In this document: positions 38,943-48,515 of the stretch, one piece after another
How positions within the stretch are numbered: the stretch's first letter is position 1
Layout: every line of letters starts with the position of its first letter
Source: Symsagittifera roscoffensis
Lineage: Eukaryota > Xenacoelomorpha > Acoela > Convolutidae
Direction: 5' to 3'
DNA length: 64,000 nt
NCBI RefSeq assembly: GCF_963678635.1
Contig: NC_087070.1
Location: 20,691,461 to 20,755,460 of the forward strand
Notes under the pieces: generated by a model
Database searches by the model: none
Seen by the model: the letters and a program-made list of their open reading frames with translations, nothing else
Told to the model about the DNA's origin: nothing
Made by a program: the position numbers and the translations under genes

Positions 38943-39176
38943 TTATGTTTGCAAACGAAAATCTAACTTCATTGCTAATAAGATTCTAAATATAAAAGTT
39001 TGAGTTGGCTTTTGCCGTGCAACCATGAAACTAAATGGTAAGTTTCTACTTAGTCGTATATCGTCTCTTGTCCGAGGTCTTCTTCCAAAACCGAGTAGTT
39101 CTCGTAATGTGCGGAATAGCGGCTCTGGTCTATTGAGTCGTAGAGACATTTCAATTAAGTTATTATCGTGTAACAT
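38943..39176 (-). CDS. ORF0, small conserved ORF next to the primer site (minus-strand copy)
   Basis: 77 residues, intact, starting ATG and ending TAA about 70 bases inside the 5' LTR. It matches ORF0 of the plus copy along its whole length with the same start and stop. Differences are mostly conservative (LPFSFM versus LPYSYM, RLSRN versus RQSRN). It is rich in arginine (GRRPRTRDD) and has no recognisable domain. Its survival intact in an otherwise wrecked element may be chance given its length. The function is unknown. Confidence 0.6.
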   Translation of the reverse strand: MLHDNNLIEMSLRLNRPEPLFRTLRELLGFGRRPRTRDDIRLSRNLPFSFMVARQKPTQTFIFRILLAMKLDFRLQT

Positions 39177-39241
39177 TTTGAAAATGTTTTGTCTATTTTC
39201 TAATCTATTTTTGGTTAATTCTAAGCTATTAAGGTCTTATT

Positions 39242-39261
39242 CGAGACTTATGGTCGCACCA
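39242..39261 (-). promoter_or_regulatory. Primer binding site of the minus-strand element
   Basis: Two bases inside the 5' LTR, the sense strand reads TGGTGCGACCATAAGTCTCG, identical to the plus copy. TGG is the complement of the tRNA CCA end. I could not match the rest to a specific tRNA. Confidence 0.7.
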
Positions 39262-39263
39262 GA

Positions 39264-39672
39264 TGAGTTAGGTCCTTGAGGTTAACTCATAGAGTAATTT
39301 CGGATAGGGTACACCGTCTGCTCGTCACGCTATCTTATTTTCGGCCGGATAGATTCGTGCAACTTCTTAGTCTAATACCGATCCTAATCTTACTCTTATA
39401 TCTACTAGTCTCAGGGTGTTTAACTAGTCTCTGCTAGGCTCAATAGATCAAGAGTATACTGGTTTATTGCAACTGCTGAAGTTCTCTTGGAGAGGTAACT
39501 AATTTCTAAGTTAAATTCAAATCTCTCTGGTGCTGAAATTACAAGTAATTTCAGCACTTACAAATAAGTGGGTTGTTAGTTAGATGGATTATGATTGGTT
39601 AATATTAAATATTTTACAGTGGTAAAGTATCTAATTTATCCAATAATAAAATGTAGTTTAGATCAGGTTCCA
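39264..39672 (-). repeat. 5' LTR of the minus-strand element
   Basis: 409 bp, partner of 17079-17487, TG...CA ends. It holds the U3 promoter and the polyadenylation signal (TTTATT on this strand near 39462) for transcription toward lower coordinates. Confidence 0.93.
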
Positions 39673-40960
39673 TGATCATAACACATGCTTTCACAACAAA
39701 ATAAAAATCTTTTTGCTTGAGCAATAGATTAGTACAAATTAACATACAGCTTTTCAAACTTTAAATGAAGGGTTTTATGCAAAACAAGGTTTTTCAGCTG
39801 TAACAACTGCTCCCTGAAAGTTTCGTAATGTCATGAAGTTCTGCAAAAAAGAGCCCCGGGAGACACTCCTTATGCTGGAACAACTCCTGTGCAGTAGGGT
39901 TTTAAAAATGGACGAACGATCGAGTGATTCAGATAAAAACGCTTTAAAAGATGGAAGGTTGACGTCGCCCTCTGAATGAACTTTCAAATTCTTTTTGAAA
40001 ATTGTTGTTACAATTTAACTTTACAAAAACGTATGCCACAAACATAGGAAAAACTAAAAAGCTTTTAAGTTTCAAGCTTTTTTATCAATATATGTCTCAC
40101 CTTCAGTTCGACCACGCTAACTCCTTCGGAGTGAGTAAGTAATTCAGTGTTAACCCAATAGTTAGATTAAATATACGTTTCAATCCACATTATTGGCTTG
40201 TGTTTAGCAACTAAACCGATCCAGAAGCAGATCACTTAGAAAAAAAGTTCGAAGAAAGTAGAAAAATTGATGATAGAAGAAATGCAAATTAGAAACGAAG
40301 ATATCACTGGCATACGCGTTAAGAAAGCTGACAACAAATAACCTTCAACGCTCTATATAGCCTATGAAAAAAAGGAAAGCAAGTTTTTGAAAAAAAAAAA
40401 TTCAGAAAAAATTCTTCGAATTTGTTTCACTTATTCTGGAACCACCAAAATCAAGCAATCATTACAAAGTTAAGCGCTCTAAGCTCTTAAACAGATGAAA
40501 AAAAGTTAGGAAAAACTTGTAAGGTTTTCGGGGGTGCATAAGCCGAAATTGTTAAAAAGAACGTTATCGCCAGTGGGGAAGACGAAGAAATATGTAAGAA
40601 AAATTTGACAAACAGAGAAAACTCCTGACGCAAAAACTTCATCCCGAGGAACTTGAATTTCGACACTCATCGACAAAAATAGATTGCTAACTAGTTGATG
40701 GTGACAAATATATTAAAATCTGCCCAGAGTGTTTATAGTAATTTTGGGAAAACCTATCGAAAAACCTTTTAAAAAATAGTTCTTTTTAACTGTATACAGA
40801 AAAACAATCTTGTATAAACCATGGTAGCAAACTTGCTTAATTCAACTTTGCGAGTTGTGCAGCAAAAGAAGCTCAGTGCACAGTTTGTAATTTTGAAGTG
40901 TATTTTATCAACAAATAGAAATTCAGTATAAAAATTCTAGTTTCGATAATTAGGATAGTT

Positions 40961-41000
40961 AAGGTACACCTGTAAAATCAGTTGTACACCTGTAAAATCA
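40961..41000. repeat. Two tandem copies of a 20-bp unit
   Basis: The unit GTTGTACACCTGTAAAATCA occurs twice in direct succession, the first copy with small changes at its 5' end. Confidence 0.8.
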
Positions 41001-41018
41001 GTTGTAAATAACCATAAA

Positions 41019-42160
41019 ATTGACCATATATTTGAAGACTTCTGCGATGCAATTAATGCATGGTCAGAGGCTGGACAAAATGACAACAACAATTTTGTGG
41101 CTTTCAATGTTACAACAATATTCGACAACGAGGGACACGACAGGACTGAACTCTTAAATGTGGTGCTCAGAAATGAAATTTATCTAAAATTATGGATCCA
41201 ATGGGTTTTAGACAGACTGGTTAAAATCCTCAAAAAGTTTTCTCTAATCATTGAAACTGCGTTATCCATTTCTCACAGTCAATTGAGAAAAACATTACTG
41301 CAGTTTTATTGAAAACCTGATGAAGATCTTGAGAAGAAATTTTGTTCCCATCAGATCCAACGGATAGTAAAATCAAAAAAGGCTTCACTAGCGATAAAAA
41401 AAAACATTTGGGAAACCAAAATTTTTCGTTTTACGAGACCGAAACATCGCAGTGGATATTGTATGACTAGTTTTTTTTTGATGGCGACAACAAAAACTTT
41501 TCCAAGTGGTTTTTGAAATTGCCCACAAAATTTTTTTTGTTGTACTCGTATTTAAAGTGTATTTTATCGTAAAAAAATATTGAAAAAACAAGTTTTGTTG
41601 ATCAAGAATATGAACTTCTTAGTGTACATAACCTGTCAAATCAGGAGTTGTAACCAACATAAAATTACCAAATAATTTTGAAATTCTGCGATGTAGTTAA
41701 TGCATGGTCAGAGGCCGGCCAAAATGACAACGAAAGTTTTTTGGTTTCAATTGTTACAACGATATTAGACAAGGAGGGAAAGGAAAAGACAAAACTTTTT
41801 AATGTGGCGCTCAAAAATGAAAGTGGTATAAAGTTAGTGATCCATTGGGTTTCAGACAGACTGGTCAAGATTCTCAAAAATTAATTTTTTTTAAAATTAA
41901 AACTGCGTTATCCATTTCTTATAAAAAAACATTACTGCAGTTTTACTGACATCCCGATAACGATCTTCAGCAGAAATATTGTTCCCATCACATCCAACGG
42001 ATGGCAAAGTGAAAAATGGCGTTCTTAAGTACCGATGGAAACATTTGGAGATTCATATTCTTTCATTTTCCGAGATCGAAACATCGCAGTGGAAATTATA
42101 TGACTCGTTTTTTTTTAGGAGACAATACAAATTTTTCCAAGTAATTTTGAAGTTGCCCTA
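41019..42160 (+). pseudogene. Tandemly duplicated, decayed coding-like segment of unknown family
   Basis: Two related segments start at about 41019 and 41661, offset by ~640 bases. Their translations share blocks NAWSEAGQNDN, VTTI, then RLVKILK, with conservative replacements (FCDAI versus FCDVV). The downstream ~280 bases also match and share further blocks after frame changes. Several stops and indels interrupt both. The protein-level pattern suggests an ancestral coding sequence that duplicated and then decayed, or exons of a gene whose splice sites I cannot place. No family is recognised. Confidence 0.4.
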
Positions 42161-42823
42161 AAATTTCGATTTTTTTTTCGTTTTTTCTCGCCCACAAAAC
42201 GGGTTTTGTACTCAAACAGACACTTTCCATAAAAAAAATTCATGCACAAAATAAATTTTTGTCTGTATAACGTAATCTAATTAGATTTTGTACGTTTCTC
42301 TGCATAATTTTTTCAAAAACGCTGAAAGTTCTTATTTTTTTGCATGGCATGTTTATGTACGCCTTGATCGTTCTCTGATTAAGTAAAAAATCAAATTTAA
42401 AAAATGTTCATCTTTGAAAAGTTTTGCCAAAATTTAAAAGTTTGATTTTTTCAGTATACCATTTGTCTAAGACAACTATTAGACAATTCAGGTCGTTACC
42501 AATACAAAGCGGTCCACCCTTTGTTGGCTCTAATTTTTAGTATACAATATTTTTGTCACTTGCGTTCGGTTACCACAACATCCCAAAGTTTTTGAGAAGG
42601 TAAATTTTACAGAAATCAAATTTTCAAGTTTTTTATTTTGTGGAAAAATGCTGATCATACATTTTCATTAACTCAAAATCACTAATCATAGACCTTTCAT
42701 GCTATTTTTTTTCATGGTATTGCATGAAAAGTGTTTGATTCATATTCTTGGTCAACCCGGTATATTTCAATAACATTTTGTCAAACTCTTGGCCCTACTT
42801 AAATCTAAGATGTTGTAGGCAAC

Positions 42824-43071
42824 ATGGAAGACACATGCTTGGGAAGCGTAGACAAGCCAGCTCTCTTGAGTAGCAAGGACAACACTGACGACTTAGATCC
42901 AGAAAACAGCAGAGCATGCCAAGTAGTCCTTAAAGAAAATGCAATTTCCGCACCATCAGAAAATCGATTACATTCTCCAATAGATCAAGACAAAGTTCCG
43001 AAAACGATGGACTCCCGTTGAGTGAGAAGTTATTTTTTCGTTCAAAAGTTTAGTCTTTCTTACTCCCTTCA
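42824..43071 (+). CDS. Possible small exon followed by a ~50-bp intron
   Basis: A 65-codon frame from ATG at 42824 to TGA at 43019-43021 has an ordinary amino-acid mixture unlike the surrounding AT-driven frames (MEDTCLGSVDKPALLSSKDN at its start). Directly after it comes GTGAGAAG, a fair 5' splice site. About 50 bases later comes TTCTTACTCCCTTCAG, a good 3' splice site. An intron of this size is typical of nematodes. The stop codon sits right at the donor, so the frame may really be read otherwise or the gene may be decayed. No homology is recognised. Confidence 0.25.
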
Positions 43072-43920
43072 GAGTTCTGAGCTGACGAAAAATTTGAAAT
43101 AGATTTGAACATCAATAAGTTTGTTGAAACAAATAGACGAATCCCTGAGAAAAAAATTACCCGAAAATCAAATTTTCAAAATTTTCTTTTCGTCAGTTGG
43201 TATTTTTGTCTTTCACTTAGTTATTAGTTACCTCTTTAAATGTAAAATGCTCCCCATATATCCGATGAATTATTTGATTTTAATGCTACTTGGTTTAGTC
43301 AAGTGCTTTATCTGTATGGGTCCACCCAGTGGTATTTTAACCTAGCCAATAAGCTTCAATTTTAAATCGCCGAATTTGCTCAACTTGATAAGGTATTTAG
43401 TAACCTGTTAACAGGTCAAGTCTGACCATCAGTTCTACTTAGCTAACTCCTTTCGCGTGAACAATTCAGTGATACGCAATCGTTAGTTTTAACAAACGTT
43501 TTATTTCAAGTTTGATTTTTTTCCCGGTTTTCAAATGAAACAAACGTTTGTTTTTTCAACTAATTTTTCCTAGATTTTATTTAACAAAACCATTGTATAT
43601 TAGACAGCAGCCTTAGCTTTGAAACAAATGACGTTAATTTTGACTGAAATTTCATTGCAAGGAAAAAACTCAAGCCAACTTATTGTTCCGACTTTCGATA
43701 CGAAAGTAACGGAATATTTGTGCTCGGGGTGGGGTTTTTTTTTTCTTCAGACAAATTTCGACTTTTTAACTAGCCATTTTTGACGGAATTTTTTTATATC
43801 ATTCAAAAGTTATTGTTATCCTGAGCTCAAATTTGAAAAGATATTTCACCTGTGATCATTTTTCGTAAAGTTATGAGGGTTTAAAGATTGCCATTTTGGC
43901 CATTTTGACCAATTTGGGAC

Positions 43921-43924
43921 AATT
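43921..43924. repeat. Target-site duplication of the plus-strand retroelement (AATT)
   Basis: AATT precedes the 5' LTR and recurs at 63230-63233 directly after the 3' LTR. A five-base match fails, so the duplication is four bases, the same size as for the minus-strand copy. Confidence 0.88.
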
Positions 43925-44035
43925 TGGAACCTGATCTAAACTACATTTTATGATTGGATAATTTAGATATTTTACCAATGTAAAGTATTTAATATTAACC
44001 AATCATGATCCATCTAACTAACAACCCACTTATTT

Positions 44036-44041
44036 GTAAGT
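44036..44041 (+). promoter_or_regulatory. Candidate 5' splice site within the LTR
   Basis: TTT|GTAAGTG matches the metazoan donor consensus after the exon end. If transcription starts upstream of it, it could act as the common donor for spliced messages of the downstream ORFs. The same bases occur in all four LTRs, but shared descent explains that equally well. Confidence 0.3.
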
Positions 44042-44128
44042 GCTGAAGTTACTTGTAATTTCAGCACCAGAGAGATTTGAATTTAACTTAGAAATTAGTT
44101 GGACTCTCCCGAGCACTTCAGCAGCCGC

Positions 44129-44134
44129 AATAAA
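44129..44134 (+). terminator. Polyadenylation signal AATAAA in the LTR
   Basis: A canonical AATAAA is present in all four LTRs; in the 3' LTR of this element it is at 63024-63029, where it would direct polyadenylation of the full-length RNA. Confidence 0.6.
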
Positions 44135-44336
44135 CCAGTATACCCTAGATCTATTGAGCCTAGCAGAGACTAGTTAAACAACCTGAGACTAGATAGTATA
44201 AGAGTAAGATTAGGATCGGTATTAGACTAAGAAGTTGCACGAATCTATCCGGCCGAAAATAAGATAGCGTGACGAGCAGACGGTGTACCCTATCTGAAAT
44301 TACTCTATGAGTTAACCAACTCGGTCCTAACTCATC

Positions 44337-44356
44337 TGGTGCGACCATAAGTCTCG
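44337..44356 (+). promoter_or_regulatory. Primer binding site
   Basis: TGGTGCGACCATAAGTCTCG begins two bases after the LTR, the normal place for the site that pairs with the 3' end of a primer tRNA. The reverse complement would give a tRNA ending in GGTCGCACCA with a T-loop-like TTCGAGA upstream, one base short of standard geometry. I cannot name the tRNA. Confidence 0.7.
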
Positions 44357-44421
44357 AACAAGACCTTAATAGCTTAGAATTAACCAAAATAGATTAGAAA
44401 TTAGACAAAAACATTTACAAA

Positions 44422-44655
44422 ATGTTATACGACAATAATTTAATCGAAATGTCTCTACGACTCAATAGATCAGAGCCAATATTCCGAACCATAACAGAAC
44501 TACCCGGAATTGGAAGAAGACCTCGAACCAGAGACGACATACGACAAAGTAGAAACTTGCCATATAGCTATATGATAGTTAGGCAAAAACCAGAACAAAC
44601 TTTTATATTTAGAATACTACTTGCAATGAATTTAGATTTTCATTTGCAAACCTAA
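44422..44655 (+). CDS. ORF0, small conserved arginine-rich ORF
   Basis: 77 residues from ATG to TAA, starting ~65 bases after the primer site. It is the first ATG frame on the full-length RNA. The middle is basic (GRRPRTRDD) and the C-terminal part is mixed hydrophobic (FIFRILLAMN). Alignment with the copy at 38943-39176 shows the same length, no indels, and mostly silent or conservative changes, which argues for a real protein. No signal peptide or known domain is visible. About 30 bases after the stop lies a 3' splice-like CATTTCAG (44680-44687), conserved in the other copy. The frame might therefore be on an exon removed or retained by splicing. Function unknown. Confidence 0.6.
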   Translation: MLYDNNLIEMSLRLNRSEPIFRTITELPGIGRRPRTRDDIRQSRNLPYSYMIVRQKPEQTFIFRILLAMNLDFHLQT

Positions 44656-45589
44656 AATTTTGAAGTCAATCCTCAAAATCATTTCAGGCGCTAAACAAAA
44701 TTATTAATATACAATAACGATTGATAAAAAGATCTAAGATCGTTTTCCTAAAACTCTGCAGTAATATACAAAACATGTTTGAAAAATATTTATTGAAAAA
44801 TAGAAAATAAAAATTAGTAGCATGACAATAAATGGTTAGTAATCATAAATCATCCTGTTGTTCCAGCTCCATCACCTAAAACATAACAGCAATCATAAAC
44901 CCACTAATATCATCAAAACACTAAATCTTTCCTTTACACACATTTAAAATTTTATTAAAACTTAAATTCACTTAATTTTAAAAACCAGATCATCAAGGCT
45001 TATCCTTGGATCTTAAATCATTTTCTACTTAATTAAATTTCAAATTTGATCACCAAGGCTTATCCTTGGATCAAACAGAACAACTTTGTTCTCCCCCACC
45101 CACTTAATTAGTGTCTAACGACCTCAAACGTCGATTCACTACCCAACCCTTTCTAAAGACCTAAGACTAATAGAAATTTTTGAACAAAACTAATCATTCA
45201 AATTAGGATAAACAGTGAAGAACTTCGGTTATTCATCCTTCACTTGACCCCCCCCTCTTACCAGACCCAGGATAAATCTTAGACTTAGTAAGTTTAAATA
45301 GTATCTAACGAACTACTCGCGTTCTAATTATACCTGAACCTTGTGGATCGATTTACTATTCTCCAACCCTTGAACACAATCACTACCCCTAAGTAAGATT
45401 AAGTAAGTTAACACCTTAGCTTATACTAGCCACGAGAAAGTAAAAAATCATTCTTCGGAATCGATATACCTTTCTCTCCAACCCTGAACAAACAGACCCA
45501 GGTTAAGCTAACCAAAAAATCGTAAGAACTAACAGTTTAAGAAAATAGAAATCATTTAACAACCGTTTGCATCCGTCATCCTAAACCTT
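44656..45589 (+). other. Long untranslated leader
   Basis: About 930 bases without a significant frame, conserved in sequence and order with 38084-38942 of the other copy. It includes a conserved 3' splice-like CATTTCAG|GCGCTAAAC (44680-44696) and the two 25-bp repeats. By position it should include packaging and dimerisation signals and perhaps translation control elements. Confidence 0.6.
44988..45072 (+). repeat. Paired 25-bp hairpin-forming leader repeats
   Basis: GATCATCAAGGCTTATCCTT plus GGATC (44988-45012) and the same with one change (45048-45072), spaced by exactly 60 bases. The inner AAGG...CCTT and outer GATC...GATC segments can pair, giving two similar hairpins. The second copy of the element keeps both repeats and the spacing. 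This suggests an RNA structure used for packaging, dimerisation or protein binding. Confidence 0.8.
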
Positions 45590-46057
45590 ATGTCATTTAA
45601 AAACCTAGGAAATAAACAAACAATCGTTTTACACAATTGTGAAATAGATAACAAAAAATACGACCTTGTAATCACACCTCATACACAAACAGTTGGATAC
45701 ATTCGAACAAAACGACAAACACTAAAAAGAAAAATAATAACGAAACAAAGACAAATAACACGAAAAAGATTTTCAAAAAATCGAAACGCATTTTCAGAAT
45801 CAGAAACCAACAGTTTAGACGAACTTTACAAACTAAAAGAATCAATAGATAAAAATTGCCCACTTCACGATCAATTATATTTTTCTGACTCAGAAACAAC
45901 TTCAAATTCATCAAAAAGAGGAAAAAGAAAAATAAAAAAGCAGTATAAACACAAACCAGTACATTTATACAATTGGAATCAACCAATTCGACACATTAAT
46001 AATTACATATTAACAGTCATCGAACGAAAAAATGAGCTCAACGCACACCCCAGGTGA
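45590..46057 (+). CDS. ORF1, basic protein upstream of gag
   Basis: 155 residues, ATG to TGA, overlapping the gag start by 26 bases in another frame. The N-terminal ~40 residues are mixed (MSFKNLGNKQTIVLHN). Then comes a strongly basic stretch (RTKRQTLKRKIITKQRQITR), a serine/acidic patch (SDSETTSNSS) and a second basic stretch (KRGKRKIKKQYKHK). The other copy preserves the start, frame and basic regions apart from one stop and one frameshift. Basic patches suggest nucleic-acid binding or nuclear targeting. By position it could be a regulator, but I recognise no family. Overlap with gag implies leaky scanning, reinitiation or separate spliced messages. Confidence 0.6.
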   Translation: MSFKNLGNKQTIVLHNCEIDNKKYDLVITPHTQTVGYIRTKRQTLKRKIITKQRQITRKRFSKNRNAFSESETNSLDELYKLKESIDKNCPLHDQLYFSDSETTSNSSKRGKRKIKKQYKHKPVHLYNWNQPIRHINNYILTVIERKNELNAHPR

Positions 46058-48515
46058 AGAAAGCCCAGATGATGATGAAATCTTTCCTTTTATAGTAGAT
46101 GCAACCACTGATAGAGGACAGCATATATTTTGCAAAAATTTACTATTAAATTTATTTGAACCCGGAATCAGTCCATGTAAAACAGAGTTCCCAGATGTAA
46201 AAATCAAAAGACAAATCATAGACCACTACTTAAAAGATATATGCAACATAACACAACAGTATGGAATCTACTCCATATAATTCACCTCACCAAACCATAA
46301 TCATAGAAAATATACAATTCAAACAGACGATCTTGATTTAGAATTTTCAAAAGTTTTTTCAGAATATATAAAAAGCATCCAATATCATAACTCACAAAGA
46401 GCAAACTCCATATTCACCAATGAAGTTTTCGCAATAATATATAGTTATATTTCGATATTAGAAAACGAAATCCCAATAACAAATGTCTCACCGACAGAAA
46501 CATCTAAACATTTAAGAGTACGACATGAAATCACACTACTCTCTAGTTATTTAAACATCATTAAAGAAAATTTCACGAAAGACGACGTTTCACAACATAC
46601 AAAACACGATCTACAAAAAATTTTGGCATGGTTCATAATAGATTATTTCACACACAATATTGATTTAATTGCACAAGCAAGAAAAAATTTTAGACCCCAA
46701 AACTCGAACGATGATACCGCTATCACAGAACAATCAGATTATGTTTGGGACCCCGAATGGTCTCATCCCGCATTTATAAGCTTCCCACAATCAATCTCAA
46801 GTCAAGCAATAAGTACGATATCTTACATAAGAGATTATGTAAGAGTAATACCATTAACCATTGATGCAACACCATTAAACTATAATACATTTTTGCCCGA
46901 TACACAGAATAATAGTTTAAATTCTACAGTTATACACAATGAAAACCTCAATGGAACTAGGAATCTTACTCAACAAGATATCCAGACACCATCACACTTC
47001 ATAAATGAAGAAATTGTACACACAACAACTACACAACAAAGTATTTCACCAATACGCCCAAATTTAACAACACCAAGAAATACAAATCCTTCACAAACAC
47101 AGGTAACCTTACAATCAACCGTTAAACCTTCGGTTGCTCCTAAATATTCACATATGGATTACCAAACATACAGACCCATGACAATACCATCAAAAACACG
47201 CAAAACATTCACAAGAAACAACTTTGCAGACCATAATTATAATTATACACATCCATCAAAAACATATAATCAACCACAAAGAAATTTTAACCAATATACA
47301 AGATCTCGAAATTGGGATAACCCAATGACCCAACCTAATTCAATAAATTTCCAAACAAATCCTCCACAGGATCACAGTGAAAATTACCCATTTTTTCAAC
47401 AAAATAAGAATAAAAAACAGACATCTTATCAAATGGATTATTTATCCTCAGATGATGATTTCTTACAACCAGATATATTTGCACCAAATACTCAAGAATA
47501 TCGTAGACAAGGAATACAGAAAACACGTACAAATCATAGAAATTTTTCTCCACAACCAATAGATGCACAACATCAACAACCAATTCAACAACAAAATCTA
47601 ATTAATACACAATCTTTTCAACCAATTCAACAACAAAATCCAATGACTGCACACTCGTATCAAGCATCACAAATGCAAAATGAAATACCACTCCCATATT
47701 ATCTCCAACAACATGAAATAACAAGAAACCAACTTTCAAATTTTTCTCAAATGCCAAATGCAGCAGAATCATTACAAATGACAATGAATCCATACCTTAT
47801 GGGTGGATCATCAATAACATCAAACAAACCTTTAATGGTTTTCACAGGTACAGACCCTGAATACTCTGTAGAAGATTATTTAAATGCAGTTACAGCAAAC
47901 TTGATTTTAAATATTGGACCTGAACCCATTAATACGCCACTACATCAAAATTGGATACATCGACGCACAGCGTTAATACAAACAACCTTAGATGGCGCAG
48001 CCCAAAAATGGTTTTCAGTACTACCTCTAGAAATAAAATCAAACTGGAAAAGGTTTACACAGGAATTTTCAAAAATGTTTGACTCCGAAAGAAACAAACA
48101 ACAACAAAGAGTTTTATGTAATGAAATTCGCAGATTACCAAACGAAACCATCAAGCAAATAGCAGTACGAATCGAAACACTAGTTCGAAAAGCATATTCA
48201 CTAAATACACACGACTATAAAAACACAAAGATGACAGAAATCTTAATGATGACCTTAACACCACAATTAAGGAAAATAGCAATAAAAAAGAGAGCATCCC
48301 ATCCTTCTTCAATTCGAGAACCCGATTTAGATTTTCGAAAACTAGTAGACAAATTAGAACAAGCAGAAATCACGATGAAACTAGAAGAAACGGAAAATCT
48401 GAAATTACAATACGTTAACAGAATTGAAACGACTCCCACTAATATTAATAATATACAGGAATCAGAGACAGACCTCGTTGAAAAAATCACTGAAATACTC
48501 AATATTTACGAATAG
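46032..48515 (+). CDS. gag: gag, with an in-frame stop after 82 codons and TAG at its end
   Basis: The start ATG at 46032 is supported by the matching start in the other copy. A TAA at 46278-46280 interrupts the frame where the other copy has GAA, so it is a nonsense mutation, and the frame continues open after it. The middle is glutamine/asparagine-rich with repeats such as QPIQQQN. At residues ~600-740 lies a retrotransposon-gag capsid-like block (AAQKWFSVLP, WKRFTQEFSKMF, then IKQIAVRIETLVRKA). The frame ends with TAG at 48513-48515, directly followed in the same frame by the CCHC zinc knuckle and pol. No frameshift is needed between gag and pol. Confidence 0.88.

Larger units (their letters stand above)
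17079..39672 (-). mobile_element. Older, degraded copy of the giant env-bearing Gypsy-type retroelement
   Basis: Bounded by 409-bp LTRs in the same orientation and by a TGAT duplication. All parts of the plus-strand element are recognisable in the same order on the minus strand: primer site, ORF0, leader repeats, ORF1, gag, pol, small ORFs, ORFX, env, ORF4 and 3' non-coding region. About six differences are visible between its LTRs. It is longer than its relative because a ~1.94-kb protease/RT segment is tandemly repeated (27662-34925). Part of gag, the RT catalytic core, a central part of env and the end of ORF4 are deleted. Many single-base frameshifts and stops are present, so it cannot be autonomous. 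Confidence 0.93.
40100..43510. repeat. Two diverged copies of a dispersed ~85-bp repeat (40100-40185, 43425-43510)
   Basis: Both copies contain a CAGTTC block, then GCTAACTCCTT, then an AATTCAGTG block, then a TTAG-rich tail ending in AAACGTTT- or ATACGTTTC-like sequence. They are diverged and lie in the same orientation. The family is not recognised. Confidence 0.4.
39677..43920. other. Host DNA between the two retroelements
   Basis: 4.2 kb of AT-rich DNA between the two 5' LTRs. It contains a decayed duplicated coding-like segment (41019-42160), a possible small exon with a short intron (42824-43071), a 20-bp tandem repeat (40961-41000) and two related copies of a dispersed repeat (40100-40185 and 43425-43510). 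No complete gene is supported. Confidence 0.5.
43925..44334 (+). repeat. 5' LTR of the plus-strand element
   Basis: 410 bp starting TGGAACCTGATC and ending CTAACTCA. It contains GTAAGT at 44036-44041 and AATAAA at 44129-44134. No convincing TATA box was found. The start TG, the end CA, the flanking AATT and identity to 62820-63229 fix the limits. Confidence 0.96.

Noticed and set aside
44337..44365. Assignment of the primer tRNA
   Set aside because: The complement ends in CGCACCA with a T-loop-like segment, but the arm geometry is one base short and matches no tRNA I can state with confidence.
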